Assembly (NCBI RefSeq): GCF_033878955.1 | Contig: NZ_CP138858.1 | Span: 5,049,001-5,113,000, forward strand | Origin: Coraliomargarita algicola | GTDB lineage: Bacteria; Verrucomicrobiota; Verrucomicrobiia; Opitutales; Coraliomargaritaceae | Length of the DNA: 64,000 nt | Direction of reading: 5' to 3' | Shown: in pieces, positions 1 to 6,484 of the stretch | Layout of the letters: every line of letters begins with the position of its first letter | How positions within the stretch are numbered: the first letter of the stretch is position 1 | Made by a program: the position numbers and the translations under genes | Notes under the pieces: model-generated | Told to the model about the DNA's origin: nothing | Seen by the model: only the letters and a program-made list of their open reading frames with translations | The model's database searches: none

Positions 1-161
1 CTGGCGTAATAGGTTTCCAGTAAGTTATAGCTGGAAAAGCTGCCATCTCGACTGTGTGATGAATCGAAGAGGTTATTCGGAGATCGGGGATCCCGTGCCA
101 TCCAAAACATATTGATATCGGAAATGCGGCCAGGCGAAGCGACTTGAATTTGAAAGCAAAT
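1..161. repeat. Direct repeat, left copy (identical to 427-587)
   Basis: Bases 1-161 match 427-587 without a visible difference, at an offset of 426 bases. Identity ends at 161/587, where the left copy continues CTTTCAGG and the right copy ACGAGCGG. The left copy may extend beyond the window. The repeat unit is internal to the secreted-protein pseudogene, so this is a tandem duplication of about 426 bp. The perfect identity suggests it is recent. Confidence 0.93.
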
Positions 162-426
162 CTTTCAGGTGGCTATTAACGGTGCGGATTCCGAACCATC
201 CGGATGCTAGGAATTCGGGGTCATCGAATTCAAATATAAGTGCACCGTCACGGAAAACTTGGACCTTTCCATTGTCGGCAGTGAGTTCTACGAGGATGGG
301 CGTGTCTGGACGAATTCAACCAGTTTCTGTGCTTAAGTCATGTTCGGATCGAAGTGGACGGTTGGACGGTTGCCTAATCCATCGTAACGGCGAAAGCGGG
401 TTGTGGTATTGTCGTTCCCTCCAATA

Positions 427-587
427 CTGGCGTAATAGGTTTCCAGTAAGTTATAGCTGGAAAAGCTGCCATCTCGACTGTGTGATGAATCGAAGAGGTT
501 ATTCGGAGATCGGGGATCCCGTGCCATCCAAAACATATTGATATCGGAAATGCGGCCAGGCGAAGCGACTTGAATTTGAAAGCAAAT
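427..587. repeat. Direct repeat, right copy (identical to 1-161)
   Basis: This is the second copy of the 161-base direct repeat. It is the copy that sits in its natural place inside the reading frame that starts at 833. It encodes the central part of the domain, including the SPGRISDINMFWMARDP stretch. Confidence 0.93.
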
Positions 588-854
588 ACGAGCGGGTGCA
601 TGCAGTAATTTACTAAACCAGATGGTAGCACCGGCCTTGTCTTGGATAACGAGTTGTCCGTCTTGGATTTCGACTGTGCCGCCGGGTTGTTGTTCGACGG
701 TCCAGTGGGATAAATCCTGAGTGAATGGTTCTTTAAAATGTCCTATTGCTGGCACTGGGTCGTGTGCGTAAGTGAGCTGCAGGGGCAGCGTGATAAAAGT
801 TAAGGCACAAATGGTTGGCAGAATGCGCTTCATGGTGTGAGTGATTTAAATAAA

Positions 855-889
855 AAGCCGCCTTGGGCACTGTGGCTCCAAGGCGGCTT
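855..889 (-). terminator. Intrinsic terminator of the beta-helix/CBM6 gene
   Basis: A perfect 12-base inverted repeat (AAGCCGCCTTGG at 855-866, CCAAGGCGGCTT at 878-889) with an 11-base loop is followed on the minus strand by a T-rich run. It lies 17 bases past the stop codon of the gene ending at 906, so it should end that transcript and insulate the broken gene to the left. Confidence 0.85.
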
Positions 890-905
890 GCGTATGAAAT
901 GAGAA

Positions 906-3900
906 TTAGTTTGAGCTTAGCTCAAACCAATCGAAGTTGTAGCCCGAGTTCAGTTCAAAACGTAGCACATGTTGCCCCTCGGTCAGGTAGATGCCGTTCG
1001 AGTTGAAGGTGGAGAAGCTGTTCCATCCCCCTGTGTATGTCGTGGTCACGGAAACAGGCGTGCCTCCATCTACTGACATGCTAATGGACTTGTCGGTATG
1101 TGAGTTTTGAGCGAGTCGAAGACTCAGGTCATAGTTGCCGGTCGTGGCGACATTCACTGTATATTCCAACCACTCGCCGTTGGCGATCCAACCTATCATA
1201 TACTCACCATTGCTGATGCCTACATCCACATCGTCTGATCGATACTTGTTGGGTGTATTGCCGGTAGTCGTATCGTGGTAGGCGTCGCCTTCGCCTCCGA
1301 TGTCATAGTCTTCAGCTTCGGTGCGTCCCGGGATGCTATGCACCGCACCACCATAAGGGGCTCGTGTGATCCCTGATGGAGCGATGCCATAACCGCTTTT
1401 TTCAGTGATGATGAGGCCGCTGATGTTGGGGGTTCCAATCGGATGCTCGGTTGTAAAAATGAGATCCATTAAGCCGGTAGAATCTGGCTTTGCGTTAGCG
1501 ACTAATCCAACTTGATCGACATTCTCTTCAACGATAATGGTGTCACCTTCGCCTGTGATTGCATCCAGTAGCGTCGCATCGATGTTGTAGCCAATGTAAT
1601 TTTCAATATAACCAGTATAGCTTACTTCGTAGTATTTATTAGGGTCCATACCTGTCATGCGAAAGACACATGGGTCATTATAGGGAGCGGTGATTTTGAT
1701 GCCTTGGCGAGTAATTGCCGTGGGAAAATCACCAATCGTTAGTCCGGCGGAATTAGTATAGATCTTTGAGTGCTGAGAATAGCCTTGATAGATATTTTCA
1801 ATCAACATGTGCCAACCAGTGGCGACTCCATTGACATCGTAGAGATCGGTATTGGTGGGTAAGCCGTTGTATTCTAATCCTGTGCCACCATTGCCTAAGT
1901 CTGTCCAATCCGGATAGAGGCTGTTGACGCCACTGTTCTTGTGCATGTTGACCTTGGATACGGTTCCGTAGGTGATATTTGTATCAGAAACATAGATTGT
2001 GCGAAAAGCGGTGTAAGCTTTATTGCCTGCAGCATCCATCACATCGTAGGTCATGGCATACTCACCAGTCTGGTTCATGTCGATGGGATCGGTAATCCAT
2101 GTGGTGACGACGGATTCGCTGAGGTTTCCGTCTACGTTATCCACAGCGATATAGCCCGGATCGAAATATGAACTACCGACTTCGAAGCTTATTTTATTGC
2201 CGCCAAGGAGGGTGATTTCGGGTGCTTCCAGATCGTCTGCATTCAGATTCGCAGGATTATAGGTTAAGCCCAAGCCACGATAGTTGTAGAAGGTATCTGG
2301 CTGAATGCGAACGTCCACTGGGGGCATGTTATTGCCATTCCACGTGAGCTGCTGCCATTTAGTGGGGGATTGGTCCGGGTAGTAATAATTTGTGGCATCA
2401 GCGGTATGAGTAGAGATGCACTGATATAGCTTAGTCATGCCAGCTTCGCTTCCGGTCATTTCATAGTGAATAACGACATCACCAGTTTGGTAGGTGATAT
2501 ATTCACCATCTCGTCCTGCATAGCCATCAGTTTCGAATATTGGCGCCCAAATTGTGACTCTGCGCATGTCAAAATCATCCGCAAAGCCAGTATTCATGAA
2601 TTTGATCTGAGGTATATTTCTCCATTCGTTGTTCACTTCTGTCACGCAGGTTCCACCGTTATAGGTGTAAGCCCATTGCTGAAGCAGCGGATCATATAGA
2701 TTGCCTGAGATGAGGGTTGGATTCCCCGTGACGCCAATTTCCTGAAAAGCCGTTGCGTCGACTTCGTTAGTATAAGCATCATTCGAGTTGGGAACATCCA
2801 GTGGTCCCCAAATATTGTTGGTGAATTCGTAGGGGGTAATGTCATCTCCATTCCAAATGTAACTGGCGTGAGCGCGACCCATGCCTAAGTAGTTATTGTC
2901 ATAGATGAATTTCTTACTCGCAGATGGAGATCCTTCGGAAGCATTGTCCGATTTGCGAATTGTCTGCATCATTCCCATGCCACCAACCATGATGTTATTT
3001 CTGACTTCGATATCGCCCTCAGAATAGGATAATTGCTGTAGGCCTTCTTGATAGCTGCTTTGGAAGGGAGTCCGGAAGTTGGAAGCCGAGCCGTAAATGA
3101 TGTTATTCTCAATTCTTGAACCTTCGACCAAACCATCGGTTTGCATCGCTTCAGTGCCGGAAAAGAACATAATGTTGTTACGCAAGGTTAGTTTCGTTCT
3201 GTCATAATTTGCAGTGAACTTTCCGATATAGAATGATTCGCTCGTTGTGAATGCAGCAAAGCAGTCCTGTGCATCCACTTCGCAGACGCCATCCGGTGCG
3301 TATGGCTGATCGTTCTTTAGATTGAATGCGGCAAACCCGCCCCCAAAAGCGGCGACATAGTCGATTTTACAGTAATCGAAGTTTTGAATCCTAACTAGAT
3401 TTCCAACACCAGTTGTGTTCAATGGGTCAGCTGAGGCACGATGGGCTGCCCAGAGGTTATCGACCCAGATGCCATAGTTACGATAGTATTCACCATCCCC
3501 CATATTTGCGCCTCCATTGTGGCCGAGATAATTAGGGTCCCCTGTTTGGGCTACTGGATCGTATTTGCCGGTTACGTGGACATTCATGAAGCCCGAGATG
3601 CTTAGTGACCTTAGCCAATCCGTAGTCCCAACCATTCGCACCTGTCCTCCAAGATTGGTAATGATGGTAGGTTGTGTCTGACTATTGACAGCATAGTCGC
3701 CTTTGAGGCTAATACGCGTGTAATCACCCGCATAGATGTGGACTTTTTTGCCGAGCCCTACGGGTGGACTGTCATAAAGGCCTCCATGGTTGTCATCAGG
3801 TGAGAAGTAGATGTAGTCATCGACGTTTACGTTGGGCCAATAATCCGCATCGGCTTGTGTGGCGAGGCGATTGGTTGTGGTGTTCGGCATTTGTGCAGAT

Positions 3901-4007
3901 GTCGTGTGGACACTGGTTACCATTACTAAAACAGACACGATCGTCTGGATTGGAGTCTTCAACTGTGTTGATAGATGCCTCCAAAGATACTTTGGGATTG
4001 TATACAT
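906..4007 (-). CDS. Secreted right-handed beta-helix protein with CBM5/12-like, DUF5011 and CBM6 domains
   Basis: A 1033-residue exported protein. A signal peptide covers about residues 1-38 (hydrophobic run ending TTSAQ). Residues of roughly 70-430 are rich in Asn/Gly turns spaced as in parallel beta-helix polysaccharide lyases and related proteins (RNNIMFFSG, IENNIIYGS, VRNNIMVGG). Around 515-560 a stretch with YQTGDVVIHY, YQCISTHTA and PTKWQQL resembles CBM5/12 modules. Residues about 620-700 form a DUF5011-type Ig-like domain (SYFDPGYIAVDNVDGN, DAAGNKAY). The last ~140 residues are a CBM6 (GRTEAEDYD, ANGEWLEYTVNV, GYNFDWFEL). I could not identify catalytic residues, so lyase, hydrolase or binding-only roles remain open. 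It probably acts on an extracellular glycan. The gene has its own terminator and a hairpin-containing leader without an obvious Shine-Dalgarno site. Confidence 0.85.
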   Translation of the reverse strand: MYTIPKYLWRHLSTQLKTPIQTIVSVLVMVTSVHTTSAQMPNTTTNRLATQADADYWPNVNVDDYIYFSPDDNHGGLYDSPPVGLGKKVHIYAGDYTRISLKGDYAVNSQTQPTIITNLGGQVRMVGTTDWLRSLSISGFMNVHVTGKYDPVAQTGDPNYLGHNGGANMGDGEYYRNYGIWVDNLWAAHRASADPLNTTGVGNLVRIQNFDYCKIDYVAAFGGGFAAFNLKNDQPYAPDGVCEVDAQDCFAAFTTSESFYIGKFTANYDRTKLTLRNNIMFFSGTEAMQTDGLVEGSRIENNIIYGSASNFRTPFQSSYQEGLQQLSYSEGDIEVRNNIMVGGMGMMQTIRKSDNASEGSPSASKKFIYDNNYLGMGRAHASYIWNGDDITPYEFTNNIWGPLDVPNSNDAYTNEVDATAFQEIGVTGNPTLISGNLYDPLLQQWAYTYNGGTCVTEVNNEWRNIPQIKFMNTGFADDFDMRRVTIWAPIFETDGYAGRDGEYITYQTGDVVIHYEMTGSEAGMTKLYQCISTHTADATNYYYPDQSPTKWQQLTWNGNNMPPVDVRIQPDTFYNYRGLGLTYNPANLNADDLEAPEITLLGGNKISFEVGSSYFDPGYIAVDNVDGNLSESVVTTWITDPIDMNQTGEYAMTYDVMDAAGNKAYTAFRTIYVSDTNITYGTVSKVNMHKNSGVNSLYPDWTDLGNGGTGLEYNGLPTNTDLYDVNGVATGWHMLIENIYQGYSQHSKIYTNSAGLTIGDFPTAITRQGIKITAPYNDPCVFRMTGMDPNKYYEVSYTGYIENYIGYNIDATLLDAITGEGDTIIVEENVDQVGLVANAKPDSTGLMDLIFTTEHPIGTPNISGLIITEKSGYGIAPSGITRAPYGGAVHSIPGRTEAEDYDIGGEGDAYHDTTTGNTPNKYRSDDVDVGISNGEYMIGWIANGEWLEYTVNVATTGNYDLSLRLAQNSHTDKSISMSVDGGTPVSVTTTYTGGWNSFSTFNSNGIYLTEGQHVLRFELNSGYNFDWFELSSN

Positions 4008-4013
4008 ATATTA

Positions 4014-4021
4014 GGGGGGGG
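4014..4021. repeat. G8 homopolymer just upstream of the beta-helix gene start
   Basis: Eight consecutive G (C on the coding strand) lie 7-14 bases before the ATG at 4007, where a ribosome binding site would be expected. Similar tracts occur at 47897-47906 (G10) and 50193-50200 (G8), all between genes. Confidence 0.9.
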
Positions 4022-4027
4022 TGGGTT

Positions 4028-4064
4028 GATTCTCGGATGCCTTGGCCTTAGGCATCCGAGAATC
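4028..4064 (-). promoter_or_regulatory. Long perfect hairpin in the leader of the beta-helix gene
   Basis: GATTCTCGGATGCC (4028-4041) and GGCATCCGAGAATC (4051-4064) are perfect inverted repeats. One more T-A pair brings the stem to 15 bp with a 7-base loop. It starts 21 bases upstream of the ATG at 4007 on the minus strand. It could be a terminator or attenuator element, or a large operator. No T-run follows on either strand, so a simple intrinsic terminator is unlikely. Confidence 0.7.
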
Positions 4065-4126
4065 GGTAGGGTATGTGAATGGATGACTTAAGGGTCTCCA
4101 GCTCACGAGAGTATAATAATTATAAG

Positions 4127-4144
4127 AGCTATAACGATATAGCT
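4127..4144. promoter_or_regulatory. LacI-type operator candidate (AGCTATAACGATATAGCT)
   Basis: An 18-base palindrome with a single mismatched pair and a central CG, the typical form of LacI-family sites. Its inner 16 bases are identical to 32721-32736, between the GH78 and LacI genes. It sits in the divergent region between the beta-helix gene (-) and the GH43 gene (+), so it could control either or both. Confidence 0.72.
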
Positions 4145-4337
4145 TGAAAGCTTCTGTTAGGTCAAACGTAAAATACTTAGTTGCTAGGAATTTATATTTA
4201 ACTAACATGGAGTTCTTTGAAGTAGGTTATCGTCCCTATTTAATTGCCTGTTTTATCGCGCTTATAGCTCCTCGATTTAGTTTGAATTCAAAAAGTGGAC
4301 CTTCAGCATGTAATTATAATTTTATTTGTTGATGTTG

Positions 4338-4349
4338 TATAACGTATTC
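4338..4349. promoter_or_regulatory. Operator-like half-site before GH43
   Basis: TATAACGTATTC shares the TATAACG half of the recurrent operator but its right half is imperfect. It lies about 65 bases before the GH43 start codon. The longer string ATAACGTATTCCT recurs at 40871-40883 before a truncated secreted-protein gene. Confidence 0.45.
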
Positions 4350-4411
4350 CTAAAGTGCCATTATTATCCGATAATTGATTCTTATTAAGAACCCCGAACC
4401 TTTTGATTCAC

Positions 4412-5956
4412 ATGGCAAATGTTAATTCATCAAACCCCATTCTGGCTGGTATGCATCCGGACCCGACTGTATGCCGTGTTGGTAAATATTTCTATCTGGC
4501 AACGAGCAGTTTTGGTCAGTTTCCGGGAGTTCCGCTGTATCGCAGTGAGGATTTGAATCACTGGGAGTTCGTGCGTCATATCCTTTCCCGCCCCGAGCAA
4601 TTGTCGTGCGTTCCCCATCAGAAACTGGGGAATGCCGGGATTTTTGCGCCTTCATTGCGCTATCACAATGGCACTTTTTATATGGTGACCACGCTGCTTG
4701 GGCATAAGGGGCATTTCTTCGTCACGGCTGAAGATCCTGCAGGCGAATGGTCGGACCCGTTCTGGATCGATGAGGCGCATCGTGGTGGTATCGATCCATC
4801 GCTCACTTTTTTGGAGGACGGGACTGTGCTCTTTCAGTCAACTGCCGATGGACGGCATAATGAGCCACAGGGGATCATTCAATTTGAGATCGATCCAAAG
4901 ACTGGGGAGGGACTCACACCGCGGAAATATATTGCTGCTGGATATGGAGATAGGGCGGTGGAAGCACCCCATGTGTATCAGAAGGGTGACTATTGGTATT
5001 TGATGACTGCGGAAGGTGGCACTGAATCGAATCACCGTGTATCGATCGGTCGATCTAAGTCTGTTTGGGGACCATGGGATCACTGTCCACACAATCCAAT
5101 ACTGACACATTGCGGTGTGGAATCACCGATTCAGCATGTCGGTCATGGCGATCTCTTTGATGATGCAGACGGCAATTGGTGGATCGTTTTTCTCGCAGTG
5201 CGCCCACAGGGCTATCCCCCCGTGCATCTTTTGGGACGTGAAACCTTCATTGCTCCAGTGCGTTGGGATGAAGATGGCTGGCCTGTGGTGAATGAGAATC
5301 AACCGATTCAACTTTCCTTAGACGCTTCTAAAGCCTTGCATGCTTGGGAAGATAATTTCGACGACAAGACTGGATTGCATCACCGTTGGGTCACAATTGG
5401 CCGGGCATATCGCGAGGTCTATTCTCTCAAGGAGGGGGAGACCGGTCTCCAACTGATCGCGCAGACGAGCACTTTAGCGGTGTCGGAGAAAAAAGCATGG
5501 GTTGGCGCACGGATGACGCAGCCGCAGGCGACTTACCATTGTGAGATTCAGCTGGAGAGTTCCGACACGGAAGTGGGCCTTACTGCGTTCATGGAAGCAT
5601 TTGGCTACTATAGCTTAGGAGTTCGTGAAGCTGCGGATGGTTCGGCGATTGTGCGATTGACGCAGCGTGTGCTTGATTTGGAAAAAGTGACTGAAGTGGT
5701 GCTCCCAAAGCAGGAAAGCTATCATTTACAGATGAAACTTCAGGATAGTCCGGACGAATGGACTGCGGGCGATGCGAGCCGATTCATCTTCTCGGTGCAA
5801 ACAGCCGCCGGCGATTGGCAAGAAGTGGGGCGTGGTGCGTCACGTAATATTTCGACGGAGCTCATCGGAGGCTATGGCGGACTTTTTGCCGGGATCTACT
5901 GCATCGGAGAAACGGGTGCGACTGGGCGTGTTCTGCAGGTGGGCTGCAGTGAATGA
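4412..5956 (+). CDS. Glycoside hydrolase family 43 (beta-xylosidase/arabinofuranosidase-like)
   Basis: A 514-residue cytoplasmic protein with no signal peptide. The five-bladed beta-propeller of GH43 is indicated by the three acidic residues in their usual settings: base Asp17 (GMHPDPT), pKa modulator Asp128 (GGIDPSL) and acid Glu184 (VEAPHVY). The C-terminal ~190 residues form the beta-sandwich common in xylosidase-type GH43 proteins (WEDNFDD at its start). I chose the ATG at 4412; a TTG three codons earlier is possible. The protein probably removes xylose or arabinose from imported oligosaccharides, but substrate cannot be assigned from sequence alone. It is divergent from the beta-helix gene, and operator-like palindromes at 4127 and 4338 suggest LacI-type control. 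Confidence 0.9.
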   Translation: MANVNSSNPILAGMHPDPTVCRVGKYFYLATSSFGQFPGVPLYRSEDLNHWEFVRHILSRPEQLSCVPHQKLGNAGIFAPSLRYHNGTFYMVTTLLGHKGHFFVTAEDPAGEWSDPFWIDEAHRGGIDPSLTFLEDGTVLFQSTADGRHNEPQGIIQFEIDPKTGEGLTPRKYIAAGYGDRAVEAPHVYQKGDYWYLMTAEGGTESNHRVSIGRSKSVWGPWDHCPHNPILTHCGVESPIQHVGHGDLFDDADGNWWIVFLAVRPQGYPPVHLLGRETFIAPVRWDEDGWPVVNENQPIQLSLDASKALHAWEDNFDDKTGLHHRWVTIGRAYREVYSLKEGETGLQLIAQTSTLAVSEKKAWVGARMTQPQATYHCEIQLESSDTEVGLTAFMEAFGYYSLGVREAADGSAIVRLTQRVLDLEKVTEVVLPKQESYHLQMKLQDSPDEWTAGDASRFIFSVQTAAGDWQEVGRGASRNISTELIGGYGGLFAGIYCIGETGATGRVLQVGCSE

Positions 5957-5997
5957 GTTGACTCTAAATAATAAGGCTTATCGTCATTCATCGGGGT

Positions 5998-6290
5998 GAC
6001 TCGCACGACGCTATTTCTCACACGGAGGCGCGGAGACACGAAGGCTCATCCACCGCACTGAACTGAACTTAGAATATTGGAAGAGTCAGGTTCATCTGTA
6101 TTCCAAGGTAGGTCATTGGGACTGCACTCATCCCAAGCTCCGTGTCCTTGTGCCTCCGTGTGAAACCCTGTTCCTGTTTGCTACGTGCTTCAAGACTCGC
6201 ACAACGCGATGTCTCTCACGTAGATGCGCAGATCCATCCGTCGCACAGAATAGAACCTGAGATTACTGGAATGTTTAGGCTCATCTGTGG
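5998..6290. repeat. Pair of diverged ~100-base intergenic repeats with an internal inverted repeat
   Basis: Segment 5998-6100 and segment 6193-6290 are alignable (GACTCGCAC-ACGC-AT-TCTCAC at the start, TCATCTGT at the end) with substitutions and a small gap. Between them, CTCACACGGAGGCGCGGAGA (from 6018) is roughly the reverse complement of the stretch 6138-6163 (CTCCGTGT...CTCCGTGTGA), so the region could fold into a long imperfect hairpin. It looks like a non-coding interspersed repeat rather than a gene. Confidence 0.65.
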
Positions 6291-6329
6291 CACGCTCACA
6301 ATGGAATCCGATCGAGGCATGTGGCTAAA

Positions 6330-6464
6330 TCAGTTGAGAAGCGCCATCTCCCCGTTATTGGCCATCATGCAGAGCTGGCCAATCTTCTCTTCCAGCGTCA
6401 TGCGCGGAAGCAGGTCTTTCTGTCTTTCTTCAGTGGAGAGATTTGAATCTAAATAGGGATGCAT
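6330..6464 (-). pseudogene. Fossil N-terminus of a GH3 beta-glucosidase-type gene
   Basis: From an ATG at 6464 to a TGA at 6330 the minus strand reads 44 codons beginning MHPYLDSNLSTEERQKDLL and continuing PRMTLEEKIGQLCMMANNG. This is the hallmark opening of GH3 glycosidases (PYLD...L..EERV.DLL.RMTLEEKIGQ). Nothing homologous to the rest of GH3 follows; the intergenic repeats begin instead. It sits 20 bases beyond the end of the GH-A/CBM9 gene, in the same direction, so it was probably the next gene of that operon before most of it was deleted. Confidence 0.75.
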
Positions 6465-6484
6465 ATATTCGGTGTTTAAAAAGG

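Larger units (their letters stand above)
1..833 (-). pseudogene. Secreted DUF6250-like protein gene, broken by internal tandem duplication
   Basis: Reading leftward from an ATG at 833, the open part (833-333, 166 aa) starts with a clear signal peptide ending near TYAHD and continues into a concanavalin-like fold with WMARDP and NDNTTTRFRRYDG motifs, which I associate with the DUF6250 group often found beside polysaccharide-degrading genes. The frame stops after HFDPNMT. The sequence beyond still encodes the missing C-terminal half (for example PDTPILVELTADNGKV and SGWFGIRTVNSHLK), but only after restoring one base near 335 and replacing an in-frame TGA that sits where Trp is expected. At 161/162 the sequence jumps back into a second copy of the middle of the gene (1-161 equals 427-587). 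The gene is therefore rearranged and very probably inactive. The family name comes from motif memory and is moderately sure; the decay is directly visible. Confidence 0.75.

Noticed and set aside
182..541. 119-codon open frame on the plus strand in the duplicated region
   Set aside because: It is antisense to the degraded secreted-protein gene, has no domain, and exists because of that gene's codon pattern.
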